Source: an uncultured Cellvibrio sp. (lineage in GTDB: Bacteria > Pseudomonadota > Gammaproteobacteria > Pseudomonadales > Cellvibrionaceae). From it: a DNA stretch of 13,271 bases. Below the pieces are notes generated by a model. The model was not told where the DNA came from. It ran no database searches and saw only the letters and a list, made by a program, of their open reading frames with translations. Position 1 is the first letter of the stretch. Each line of letters opens with the position of its first letter. Location: positions 1-13,271 of the forward strand of contig CAMPIG010000084.1 of NCBI GenBank assembly GCA_946886255.1, given 5' to 3'. Shown piece after piece: positions 1 through 7,939 of the stretch. Position numbers and translations under genes: made by a program.

Positions 1-209
1 ATGCTAACGCCTGATTTGCACCCTTTATGCAGGGGTTTTATACGTCCAGAAGTCGGTCAAGCATATAAAACAGGCAGTATTTATTGATCCAGCGCACACA
101 ATAAATATGAATTTAACCTTTAAAATCAAAAAGATAAGAAATCTTCTTGACAAAGAAAATTAATAAACCAAAATAAATTACAATAAAATTCAAACACGTT
201 GGGTACTTT
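1..209. other. AT-rich leader without a recognisable gene
   Basis: No convincing gene is seen. A 28-codon open frame runs from base 1 to 87 on the plus strand, but it resembles nothing I recognise and could be chance or the tail of a gene outside the window. Bases from about 100 to 200 are strongly AT-rich. A perfect TTGACA lies at 147-152, but no good -10 box follows at normal spacing: the 17-base position reads AAAATA, and TAAATT at 174-179 is too far away. The stretch may hold the promoter of the small gene at 210, but this is a weak call. Confidence 0.3.
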
Positions 210-437
210 ATGGAATATATCGATATCAGTCATCCTGAATGGCCCAAGATGTGGGACGAACTTGCTGGCTATCGCATTAACAACGGAGATCATTTATGTA
301 TCCATGATGGCGAGTGTTGGGAATACATGGGGTCAACTCTGGACCACCATCATCTGCGCCACGCCTGCCATCCCATCACCCACCAGGTCGAGTATATTTA
401 TATCGAACGGGCACGCGCGGCGGTGAAGTGGGCTTGA
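210..437 (+). CDS. small hypothetical protein, Cys/His-rich (75 aa)
   Basis: I do not recognise this protein with certainty. It is soluble, has no signal peptide or membrane segment, and starts MEYIDISHPEW. The centre is unusually rich in possible metal ligands: Cys30, His32, Cys36, His46-48, His51, Cys53 and His54. It ends in a charged and aromatic stretch with EYIYIERARAAVKW. The composition (several Trp, Tyr, His and Cys at regular places, acidic and basic residues mixed) looks like a real folded small protein rather than a chance frame. It also loosely recalls short uncharacterised proteins of marine and soil gammaproteobacteria, which is an impression only. The ribosome site is poor (GGG at 201-203, six bases before ATG). 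A competing frame (199-426) covers the same bases but looks like a shadow. A metal-binding role would be a guess. Confidence 0.55.
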   Translation: MEYIDISHPEWPKMWDELAGYRINNGDHLCIHDGECWEYMGSTLDHHHLRHACHPITHQVEYIYIERARAAVKWA

Positions 438-677
438 ACCTCCTTCACCCACCTTCTCCAATATTCCCTTCCGGTTTTCCACTCGTTTCTCAAATACACC
501 AAGAATCCCTCCATCGGCAATTAACACTCTGGATCTTTTGCGGTATGCTCTGCTCGCTTGTTGAGCGGCGGCTTGCGATAACTCTGATCGTCCCCTGATA
601 GCCCACCGGGTTATGAAGCATTAACCACACAAAATAACTAGAAGATGAGGGATGAGCATTGAGGCTCACCAAATTGT
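438..677. other. intergenic region before the gtr cassette
   Basis: No gene could be supported in these 240 bases. It is the natural place for a promoter of the three-gene cassette, but I found no convincing -35/-10 pair. It holds two small inverted repeats: GCTC/GAGC at 552-566, and TGAGC/GCTCA at 653-668 just before the first cassette gene. There is no run of T after either, so neither looks like an intrinsic terminator. Confidence 0.4.
653..668 (+). repeat. short inverted repeat in the leader of gtrA-like gene
   Basis: TGAGC (653-657) and GCTCA (664-668) form a five-base-pair stem with a six-base loop, ATTGAG. The start codon at 678 has no close purine-rich ribosome site. The only candidate, GAGG at 661-664, lies 13 bases away and falls in the loop and 3' arm of this hairpin. 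It could modulate translation, or be chance. Confidence 0.25.
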
Positions 678-1046
678 ATGCTTAATCATTTGATACGTTT
701 TGTATTAGTCGGAGGAAGCGCAACACTTTTACAATTTGTGTTGTTGTTTATTTTCGTAGAGTTCGGTCATTTTAATAAGATTTTTGCTTCAGCGCTCTCC
801 TTTGCGATATCCGCCGTTTTTAACTATCTCATGAATTATTATTTCACTTTCGCCAGTGAAAAATCCCATACAGAAACTGTACCCAAATTTATTGTCGTGG
901 CCGCTCTGGGGCTATTGATCAACTCGATATCTTTTGCATTACTGCTGGTCGTCATGCCGCATTATTTAATTGCCCAATTCGGAGCGACCCTGATGACGTT
1001 ATTGGTTAACTTTCTATTACATAAAATGTGGATATACCGGAGCTAA
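678..1046 (+). CDS. GtrA-family membrane protein (putative lipid-linked sugar flippase)
   Basis: A 122-residue inner-membrane protein of the GtrA family (PF04138). Four hydrophobic helices are visible at about residues 5-27, 33-57, 70-92 and 96-118. The family hallmarks are present: LIRFVLVGG near the N-terminus, NYLMNYYFTF after helix 2, and NFLLHKMWIY at the C-terminus. GtrA proteins work with a GtrB-type transferase and are thought to help move a polyprenyl-phosphate-linked sugar across the inner membrane; that GtrA itself flips the lipid is a family-level hypothesis. The ATG at 678 is the only in-frame start, because a TGA stop lies at 660-662. The ribosome site is weak. The next gene follows two bases after the stop, so the two are surely co-transcribed. 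Confidence 0.88.
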   Translation: MLNHLIRFVLVGGSATLLQFVLLFIFVEFGHFNKIFASALSFAISAVFNYLMNYYFTFASEKSHTETVPKFIVVAALGLLINSISFALLLVVMPHYLIAQFGATLMTLLVNFLLHKMWIYRS

Positions 1047-1048
1047 CG

Positions 1049-2014
1049 ATGATCACCCCTGTTCCTTCGCTCGCCATTGTTGTCCCTTGCTATAACGAAG
1101 AAGAAATACTGCCAAAAACCTTGGGCGTGCTGCAGGCGTTGCTGCGCGATCTAATCGGTAAAGATAAAATTAATGCTGCTTCAAAAATCTACTTTATTGA
1201 TGATGGCAGCAAGGATGCCACCTGGTCATTGTTGAAGACCGCAGCCGTTGCGCATCAAGATGTTGTGGGAATAAAGCTTTCGCGTAACAAGGGACATCAA
1301 AATGCGCTTTATGCCGGCCTGTGTACTAGCACTGAGGATATCATTGTCAGTATTGATGCAGACCTGCAGGATGATCCGCAGAATATCGAATATATGGTAG
1401 ATGAGTACCTGAAAGGTAATGATGTTGTTTATGGCGTTAGATCCGAGCGCACCACAGATACTTTTTTTAAGCGCTTTACCGCCGAAGGTTATTATCACCT
1501 TATGCGCAAGATGGGCGTTGATCTCGTGTTTAATCACGCGGATTTTCGCTTGATGTCACGACGCGCGCTCAATGCTCTGTTGGAGTACGAAGAGTCAAAT
1601 CTTTTCCTGCGCGGCATTGTGCGCGAAGTGGGCTTTCCTTCATCGGTGGTTGAATACCAACGCCAGGCTCGGGAAGCCGGTGAAAGTAAATACCCGCTCA
1701 GGAAGATGTTATCTTTTGCATGGAATGGCATCACCGCCTTTTCAGCCATTCCTCTGCGCGCCATCACGGTTATCGGGCTCATTTCCAGTTTGATATCCTT
1801 TGGCATTATTGCCTGGGTATTAGTGACCCGGTTATTTACCGACAACGCCATACCCGGTTGGGCGTCCATACTCTTGCCACTACTCTTTATCGGTAGCGTG
1901 CAATTACTTTGCCTGGGTGTCATTGGTGAGTACATGAGCAAGCTGTACAGCGAGAGCAAAAGACGGCCCAAGTACCATATCAGTGAACTGGTTAGCCACA
2001 ACAATAACCCCTGA
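1049..2014 (+). CDS. GtrB-type polyprenyl-phosphate glycosyltransferase (GT2)
   Basis: A family 2 glycosyltransferase (321 aa) of the DPM1/GtrB type. It should transfer a hexose from a nucleotide sugar to undecaprenyl phosphate on the cytoplasmic face of the inner membrane. The N-terminal nucleotide-sugar fold shows VVPCYNEE (12-18), DDGSKD (51-56) and the metal-binding DADLQDD (103-109). The GtrB-like RQAREAGESKYPLRKM stretch lies near residues 205-220. Two C-terminal membrane helices are at about 237-260 and 272-295. I chose ATG 1049 because GGAG at 1039-1042 lies six bases upstream; a GTG at 1028 would overlap the previous gene and add seven residues before the conserved start. The sugar cannot be read from sequence; glucose and mannose are both possible. 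It lies between its GtrA partner and a GT-C enzyme. Confidence 0.9.
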   Translation: MITPVPSLAIVVPCYNEEEILPKTLGVLQALLRDLIGKDKINAASKIYFIDDGSKDATWSLLKTAAVAHQDVVGIKLSRNKGHQNALYAGLCTSTEDIIVSIDADLQDDPQNIEYMVDEYLKGNDVVYGVRSERTTDTFFKRFTAEGYYHLMRKMGVDLVFNHADFRLMSRRALNALLEYEESNLFLRGIVREVGFPSSVVEYQRQAREAGESKYPLRKMLSFAWNGITAFSAIPLRAITVIGLISSLISFGIIAWVLVTRLFTDNAIPGWASILLPLLFIGSVQLLCLGVIGEYMSKLYSESKRRPKYHISELVSHNNNP

Positions 2015-2040
2015 TTCAACCTAGCAACCAAGGATAAGCA

Positions 2041-3930
2041 ATGTCGTCAGTTACTGCTGCCCGTCATAAGGCTCGCCATCAGTTTCTACCGTTAAGGAAA
2101 TATCCCTTTCTGACGGAAGGCAAAAGATTTTTGTCTTATCCTCCTTTTCATTTATTAAATCCTTATTTAACGCTGGTTATTGCAGTCAATTTCTTTTGCA
2201 TTTTCATGAAGAGTTATGGCGGTGATATGGATTACTGGCGTTCCTGGACTGAGCATCTCGCTGAAAAAGGCTATGAAGGCTTCAAAGGTAACTATCCACC
2301 GCTCTATGTACATTGGTTATACATCGTCGGAAAGGTGATGGTGTTGCTCGACCAACCCATCGAAGTTAACAACCTGCTGAAATTTCTAACCCAGATTCCC
2401 GTTGTTGTTTCTCATCTGGTTTTAACTCGCATTGTATTTTCCCTGCTCATGCACCGGAGTATTAACGGTGCGAAGCTTCATGCGGTCATGTTGTTGACTG
2501 TGTTGAATCCGGCATTACTGCTAAATGGTCCGATTTGGGGGCAGGTGGATATCTTTCCTGTGACCTTTATTGTTTGTGCATTGTATTTATTGCTGCTAAA
2601 TAGTTGTCTTTATCTGGCATTACCTCTGTTTACGTTGGCAGTGTTGACCAAATTCCAGATGATATGTTTTGCACCAGTCTTCGGGATTATCTTTTTTCGC
2701 GACATCAAAAACACGCTGATCGGCAGCATCATATCTTTTATTATTGTTGTGCTGGTGCTGTTTCCCATGGCGTTAACAGACACTGTCGAACATATTATTC
2801 GGCAGGCCTATATCGACACTCTGGGGCAATACCCTTATACAACCTATAACGCAGCAAATCTCTGGATGCTGCTGACAGGGAATACCTGGCCTGATAATCA
2901 CATTTTTTTTGGTTTCAAAGAAGGTAGTATCGCCGCGTCCCTGTTCACGGCAAAACATTTGGGTATATTGTTTTTTGCCATTGCATGCCTATGGGCTTTT
3001 ATGCGTGGGATGAAGTACCAGTTTCGCAATGACACCATTGATTACAGTTTGTCTGAAGCGGGGCAACACGTTTTCTATGCCATGTTTTGTGCGGCGGCTT
3101 TTTTTGTTTTACTGCCCGGCATGCATGAGCGTTACCTGGTACCCGCCACAGTTATTGCGTTGATTTATTCCGCTATTTATCCCGAGCGACTAATCTATGC
3201 CGTTTTGCTGACGTTGGCCACATCGCTGAACATCGCCATGATACACGGCATTAACGGATCACAGATCTGGTCCGCCGCATCCATTCTCTCTCTCGTTGCG
3301 CTGTTTTATATCCTGGCTGATTTCACTGGCACATTGCAGCCTATAAAGCGTCAAACAACGAAGCTTTATCAATTTATGCAGATGAGGCATTTCCCAAACA
3401 TCGGGTTTATCGTGGCAACGGCGATAATTTTATTTATGTTGCACACGAGTTATCGCCTGAACATGCTCAATTTGGAAGAGAACCAGAAGTTACTCACGGA
3501 ACTAAAAGTCGATAGCTGGAATCAGGATTTCGGCAATCTGCAAACGAATCGAAATCTCAACAATGGGGTTCTGTCGTTGGGCGGTAAAAAGTATGCGTTT
3601 GGTTTGGGGACTCACGCAAACTCGAATGTTGTTTATACGTTGCCTGAAGGAGTTGATAAATTAAGCTTTATTGTGGGCATTGATGATGGCGTCAACCATG
3701 GCGAAGTTGTTTTTTCTGTTTTGGGTGATGGAAAGAGATTGTGGCAATCCAGTGTCATCCACGGGAATAGAAAGCAGGTGGAACACGGCGAAGTGGATCT
3801 GACTGGCGTAAAGAAACTGACGTTACATGTTAATGCCCAAGGCCCAAACTCCTATGACCACGCCAATTGGGTTAATCTTATCTTGACTTTCAAAAGTAAG
3901 GCGTATCTGACTTCTTTGTCTGGAAAGTAA
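2041..3930 (+). CDS. GT-C membrane glycosyltransferase (Gpi18-like) with C-terminal NPCBM carbohydrate-binding domain
   Basis: A 629-residue integral membrane protein. After a 40-residue basic N-terminus come about ten hydrophobic segments. The first loop carries GGDMDYW (60-66) and NYPPLY (84-89), acidic and aromatic motifs typical of Gpi18-like/GT-C mannosyltransferases that use polyprenyl-phosphate sugars. GPIWGQVD near residue 165 and PGMHERYLVP near 360 are also typical of that family. After the last helix (about 451-475) comes a soluble tail. Residues 488-622 match the NPCBM pattern: GLGTHANS near 522, VGIDDG, a DG-containing strand, and DHANWVN near the end. The tail should lie in the periplasm and may hold the acceptor glycan. 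The start is supported by AAGGA at 2030-2034. It would be the strain-specific third gene of a gtr-type operon, moving the sugar made by the preceding gene onto a surface glycan or protein. The acceptor is unknown. Confidence 0.82.
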   Translation: MSSVTAARHKARHQFLPLRKYPFLTEGKRFLSYPPFHLLNPYLTLVIAVNFFCIFMKSYGGDMDYWRSWTEHLAEKGYEGFKGNYPPLYVHWLYIVGKVMVLLDQPIEVNNLLKFLTQIPVVVSHLVLTRIVFSLLMHRSINGAKLHAVMLLTVLNPALLLNGPIWGQVDIFPVTFIVCALYLLLLNSCLYLALPLFTLAVLTKFQMICFAPVFGIIFFRDIKNTLIGSIISFIIVVLVLFPMALTDTVEHIIRQAYIDTLGQYPYTTYNAANLWMLLTGNTWPDNHIFFGFKEGSIAASLFTAKHLGILFFAIACLWAFMRGMKYQFRNDTIDYSLSEAGQHVFYAMFCAAAFFVLLPGMHERYLVPATVIALIYSAIYPERLIYAVLLTLATSLNIAMIHGINGSQIWSAASILSLVALFYILADFTGTLQPIKRQTTKLYQFMQMRHFPNIGFIVATAIILFMLHTSYRLNMLNLEENQKLLTELKVDSWNQDFGNLQTNRNLNNGVLSLGGKKYAFGLGTHANSNVVYTLPEGVDKLSFIVGIDDGVNHGEVVFSVLGDGKRLWQSSVIHGNRKQVEHGEVDLTGVKKLTLHVNAQGPNSYDHANWVNLILTFKSKAYLTSLSGK

Positions 3931-3944
3931 ATCAATAATATGAC

Positions 3945-5333
3945 TCACCCAGGCTTTTGACGTTTTGCCAATTGCCTGGCCTCCCACACCGCCACACCGT
4001 AACCTTCCCACTTGCGTTGCTTCCATCGCCACCATTTGATGCAAGCGCGAACGGTTTCATCAATAATGGCGGCAATCAATAATCCATAGAGCCCCATGTC
4101 GAAGGGTATGGCGAGAATATAGGCCAGTGGCACAGAGAAAAGCCAAATAACGGCAATGCTCGACAAAGAAGTAAAGGTTGCATCACCGGTAGACCTGAGC
4201 GCACTACCGATAACAATGTTGATCGTGCGCCCCGGTTCTGACAAAAACGCCAGAAAGAACGCCCAGGCACCGAGTGCAAGTATGTCCGGGTCACTGGTAA
4301 ATATACCCAATACTTGTTGATTGAAGACCCACCAGAATAACGCCAGTAATCCTGTGCCCCACAGGGAAATTTTTAAGCTTTCCCGCAGCTGTAAATCGGC
4401 GATATCAAATTCCTTCCGCCCGATACGTTGCGCAATAATCGCTTCGGTAGCCATGCTTAATGCGATAGAGATCATCAGGCAGAATAAAAAAGTATTATAG
4501 GTATAAACCTTCAATGTGAGCGCCAGCACACTGACATTCGCTGCGATCCAGTTCAGTACCATCATGTTACCCTGAAAAGACATGGGCTCCAGAATGGAAG
4601 GTGCAGCAATGCGCAGGATGGGTTGCATCAGCTGTCGGAAATGTTGCATGGCATAAGCTACCGGCAAACGAATATTTAACCGGAAGTGAGCGACGCTCAT
4701 CACAAAGATAAAAGTGATCAATGCGGATATCACACTGGCCCAGGCGACGCCGGACACACCTGAGGGTGGGATGATCCACAAACCAAAAATGGCGATGTAA
4801 TTGCCGAGCAAATTACAAAAGAAAAAGATGACATTGCTAACCGAATTCCATTTGGGTTCGCCGTAAATATTGAAGATCGTCTGATAGATGGTGCGACAAC
4901 CCCAGAGCGCCACCATCCAGCCGATAATACCCAAATAGTTCGCTGCGTGACTTTCTACTTCGTCGGTCACGGGCATCAGGGAAACCACCCATGGACCACC
5001 ATGGATCAGCGCTTGCGCGGCAACCAGACCTAACGCCACCACGACAAGGGCATAGACCACAATGGTGGCATTAGCGGTTTGATAATCGCCGCCGCCAATA
5101 CGCTGGCTCGCGATGCTGGCACCGGCAAAGGACGTAATAAAAAGTAAGGCATTCGCAACGAAGATCATCGGGGTAATCGCACCGACAGCCGCCGCCGCGC
5201 TGTCGGAGATCCGACTGAGAAAGAACATATCGAGCAAGGGAATGGTGTAAATAACCGCCTGATCAATCAACATCGGGGCGCTCATTCCCCATAAGCCTTT
5301 GTCGAGCACACGACTTTTTGGCTCGTTACGCAT
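3945..5333 (-). CDS. MATE-family multidrug/metabolite efflux transporter
   Basis: A 462-residue inner-membrane transporter of the multidrug and toxic compound extrusion (MATE) family, close to the usual 450-460 residues. About twelve hydrophobic helices form two similar halves. The N-terminal part, with SAPMLIDQA followed by LLDMFFLSRISDSA and a Gly/Ala-rich helix, is typical. MATE proteins export cationic drugs, dyes or metabolites using a sodium or proton gradient; the substrate here cannot be told. The start at 5333 is set by a GAGG ribosome site (TGAGGTATCC just before ATG). The open frame continues upstream to 5663, but that would overlap the permease gene and lacks family similarity. 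The gene converges with the glycosyltransferase at 3930, leaving a 14-base gap with no terminator seen. An intrinsic terminator of the upstream permease lies about 40 bases before the start. Confidence 0.88.
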   Translation of the reverse strand: MRNEPKSRVLDKGLWGMSAPMLIDQAVIYTIPLLDMFFLSRISDSAAAAVGAITPMIFVANALLFITSFAGASIASQRIGGGDYQTANATIVVYALVVVALGLVAAQALIHGGPWVVSLMPVTDEVESHAANYLGIIGWMVALWGCRTIYQTIFNIYGEPKWNSVSNVIFFFCNLLGNYIAIFGLWIIPPSGVSGVAWASVISALITFIFVMSVAHFRLNIRLPVAYAMQHFRQLMQPILRIAAPSILEPMSFQGNMMVLNWIAANVSVLALTLKVYTYNTFLFCLMISIALSMATEAIIAQRIGRKEFDIADLQLRESLKISLWGTGLLALFWWVFNQQVLGIFTSDPDILALGAWAFFLAFLSEPGRTINIVIGSALRSTGDATFTSLSSIAVIWLFSVPLAYILAIPFDMGLYGLLIAAIIDETVRACIKWWRWKQRKWEGYGVAVWEARQLAKRQKPG

Positions 5334-5371
5334 GGATACCTCAGAGAAAAATACAACGAAGAAACACAACG

Positions 5372-5399
5372 AAAAAGCCCGGCGAGACATGCCGGGCTT
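5372..5399 (-). terminator. Rho-independent terminator after the ybbP-like permease
   Basis: A perfect nine-base-pair stem, AAGCCCGGC (5375-5383) and GCCGGGCTT (5391-5399), with a seven-base loop. On the minus strand it is followed by a run of five T (5376-5372). It lies 29 bases after the permease stop and ends about 38 bases before the MATE start codon, so it should end the ABC transporter transcript and partly insulate the MATE gene. Confidence 0.85.
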
Positions 5400-5428
5400 A
5401 TCTAGCTTAGCAGAACAAACGTAAGAAT

Positions 5429-7921
5429 CTAACCGGCTTCGCGTAGCACCACCGCCGGCGGTGTATTTACCACAGAGCGACAACTTAACGCGCCGAGCGA
5501 ACCGACAAAAAGTCCGCCGGCTAAGGGCCCGACCAACCAGAAAATATAGTGGGGGCGGATCGGTGTTTCGAGCACCCAATACTGCAAGCTGATCAGCAAA
5601 ATTTCTGCACCAATGACTGCGATAATGCCGGACAAAAGCCCGAGCACTGAAAACTCCGCCCACACACTACCGATCATCAAACGGCGCGGGCTGCCCAGCG
5701 CACGTAGCAAACCGGACTCCTGTTTACGGCTGTCAATGCTGCTGGTCACGGCAGCGATTAACACCAAACATCCGCCTACCAAGGTCAGCCATAGAACCAA
5801 CAATACGCCATTGCTGACCTGCGTGACGATGGTTCGAATTTGATCAATGATGCGATCCAATTCGATGACCAGCATCGTTGGGTAACCACGCAATAAATCA
5901 TTGATGAAGGATTTCTGCTCCAGCGGCAAATATAAACTGGTGATATAAGTCGGTGAGTAATTATCCAGTGCACCGGGCTCAAAGATAAAAAAGAAGTTAG
6001 GTTTCATTGAACGCCAATCCAGGCTGCGGAAACTGGCGATTTGTGCTTCAAGGATCAATCCACCAAGAGAGAAGGTCAGCCTGTCGCCGATGGACAAACC
6101 CGCCTCTTCCGCCAGCTCTATTTCAACAGACACACCGGGCAAACCCTCTGCATTGCTTTGCCAATTATCCCACCATTCGCCAGCGACAATTTCATTGTCC
6201 CCCGCGAGGGTATCAGTCCAGGTCAGGTTGGCTTCCCGATTAAATACACCGTTAGCAGAACGCTGCGCCTCGCTAGGCTCCGCACCATTAATCGCGGTTA
6301 AACGGCCGCGCACCATGGGATAAAGCTGCTCGCGCTCAAGCTGTTTTTCATCCAGCATTTGCTGCACAGCTTCAACATCGTGAGGAGGAATGTTGACCAG
6401 AAAGTGATTGGGTGCATCCTCGGGCAACTGTAATTGCCATTCATCAATCAATGAGGTGCGCACAATGGTCAGAGTCAACAGCAACATAATGGCTGTTGCA
6501 AAGACCACAATTTGCACCAGGGTTTGCTCGCGGCGGCGCTGCAAATTGGCCAGTGCCAGACGCCAGATGCTACCCGTATTGGTAGCAATGTGCCGACTGA
6601 GCTTCAACAAACCCAACGCCATCCCGGCAGTAATAACCAATACGCCGGACAGCGCACCGATCACACTCAGGGCTAATGCAAAATCCTGGCTGAATAAAAC
6701 AATCAATAACAATATTGCCGAAAAAGCTAACGCCACCTGAATCCACAAATGGAGGGTGTTCACACCCAACTCCCGACGCAGTATTTTTAATGGCGGCACA
6801 CCAGGTAAAAACCAAAGCGAGGGCAAGGCGAAAAAGATCAAGCAGATAAGACCGGTGGCAAAACTGATGGCGTAGGGATAAATACTCGCTGTCCCCAAAG
6901 CTATCTGATAAACCTGCTGCAAACTTGCCGCCACTACTCGCTGAATCAATTCACCTACCAATAAGCCGGCCATGGATGCCACTACCGCCAGCAGCAATAG
7001 CTGAACAAAATAAAGCTGGCGAATCCGTTGAGCACTGACACCAAAACTTTTCATCAGCGCTACCTGATCAACATGACGCGATGAGAATTGTCGCGCAGCT
7101 AACGCAATAGCAACACCGGCCAGCAAAACACCGATCACGGCGGCCAACAATAAAAAACTCCTGCCCGTTTCCAGGGTTCGGCCAAGCCCGCGCTGGCCGG
7201 ATTCCACATCGACCAAACGCTCATGTTTACTCAGTTGCGGTTCCAGCCACTCGGCAAAAGAGTCAAGCGCATTATTGTTAGCGGCTAATAACCATTGGTA
7301 CTGCACACGACTGCCCGGCTGGACAACCTGGGTGCGCTCAAGGTCAACCATATTCATCAGGACGCGCGCGCCCATAAAACTAAAGGGGCTTGCACTGTCC
7401 GGCTCACGGATGATGACTTGGGTTACCACCAACTCGTATTCGCCAACCGCTAGGGAATCGCCTAACTCGATATGCAACAAGGGCAACAAACGGGAATCTA
7501 CCCACACTTCTCCTGGATCGGGAATGTCCTTTGTTGTTTGAATGTCTTCTGCTTGACTGGCGAAAGGAATAGTACTGATATCGAGTTGTCCACGCAGGGG
7601 ATACCCATCGGTTACTGCTTTTACGGAAGCGAGGTGCATGTGGTCGCCAGCATACACCATGGACGAAAATAGCACGGCTGTCGTTTGCTCTATGCCGTCT
7701 TCCGCTGCCAATGCCGACCAATCCGGGTTGTGTGGTTGGGAGCCGCGCACAATTAAATCTGCACCCAGCAGCATATTGCTTTCTTGCACCAGTGTACGCT
7801 CAAGGCGATCCGTAAAGATGGCAATACCACTGACAACCGCCACAGCCAACATTAATGCGGCAGCCAATAACTTGACTTCACCACTGCGCCAATTACGCCA
7901 CAACAATCGCAACGCCAACAT
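5429..7921 (-). CDS. ybbP: ABC transporter permease, YbbP-like (FtsX/MacB family)
   Basis: An 830-residue inner-membrane permease, similar in length to E. coli YbbP (about 800). The N-terminus, LALRLLWRNWRSGEVKLLAA, followed by a long helix, is typical. It has a first large extracytoplasmic domain (about 40-250), three FtsX helices (about 258-390), a middle membrane pair (about 400-450), then a repeat of the same plan with a second periplasmic domain and a C-terminal FtsX block around LRALGSPRRLMIGSV. It pairs with the ATPase encoded just upstream, 18 bases away. AAGGA in that gap, six bases from ATG, sets the start. YbbA-YbbP is thought to act on lipids or lipoproteins rather than to import a solute, as in the LolCDE/MacB group, but its substrate is not established. 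It is followed by a strong terminator. Confidence 0.9.
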   Translation of the reverse strand: MLALRLLWRNWRSGEVKLLAAALMLAVAVVSGIAIFTDRLERTLVQESNMLLGADLIVRGSQPHNPDWSALAAEDGIEQTTAVLFSSMVYAGDHMHLASVKAVTDGYPLRGQLDISTIPFASQAEDIQTTKDIPDPGEVWVDSRLLPLLHIELGDSLAVGEYELVVTQVIIREPDSASPFSFMGARVLMNMVDLERTQVVQPGSRVQYQWLLAANNNALDSFAEWLEPQLSKHERLVDVESGQRGLGRTLETGRSFLLLAAVIGVLLAGVAIALAARQFSSRHVDQVALMKSFGVSAQRIRQLYFVQLLLLAVVASMAGLLVGELIQRVVAASLQQVYQIALGTASIYPYAISFATGLICLIFFALPSLWFLPGVPPLKILRRELGVNTLHLWIQVALAFSAILLLIVLFSQDFALALSVIGALSGVLVITAGMALGLLKLSRHIATNTGSIWRLALANLQRRREQTLVQIVVFATAIMLLLTLTIVRTSLIDEWQLQLPEDAPNHFLVNIPPHDVEAVQQMLDEKQLEREQLYPMVRGRLTAINGAEPSEAQRSANGVFNREANLTWTDTLAGDNEIVAGEWWDNWQSNAEGLPGVSVEIELAEEAGLSIGDRLTFSLGGLILEAQIASFRSLDWRSMKPNFFFIFEPGALDNYSPTYITSLYLPLEQKSFINDLLRGYPTMLVIELDRIIDQIRTIVTQVSNGVLLVLWLTLVGGCLVLIAAVTSSIDSRKQESGLLRALGSPRRLMIGSVWAEFSVLGLLSGIIAVIGAEILLISLQYWVLETPIRPHYIFWLVGPLAGGLFVGSLGALSCRSVVNTPPAVVLREAG

Positions 7922-7939
7922 AATTTATCCTTTCATTTA

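Noticed and set aside
17..40. Possible terminator hairpin (CCCT/AGGG followed by TTTTA) near the left edge
   Set aside because: Only four base pairs, which is too weak to call.
131..145. AAGAT/ATCTT inverted repeat in the AT-rich leader
   Set aside because: Five AT-rich pairs in an AT-rich stretch are expected by chance.
490..672. 60-codon minus-strand frame in the gap before the gtr cassette
   Set aside because: No ribosome site, low-complexity Ser-rich start and no recognisable domain; not enough to call a gene.
1028..1048. GTG start at 1028 for the GtrB-type gene
   Set aside because: It overlaps the gtrA-like gene and lacks a ribosome site; ATG 1049 has GGAG six bases upstream and fits the family start.
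1534..2031. 165-codon open frame on the minus strand opposite the GtrB-type gene
   Set aside because: It is a shadow of a gene with all GT2 motifs intact, and its translation shows no recognisable domain.
3945..5663. Longer 572-residue version of the MATE protein starting at 5663
   Set aside because: It would overlap the 3' end of the permease by over 200 bases; the extra residues are not MATE-like, and the start at 5333 has a good ribosome site and the family N-terminus.
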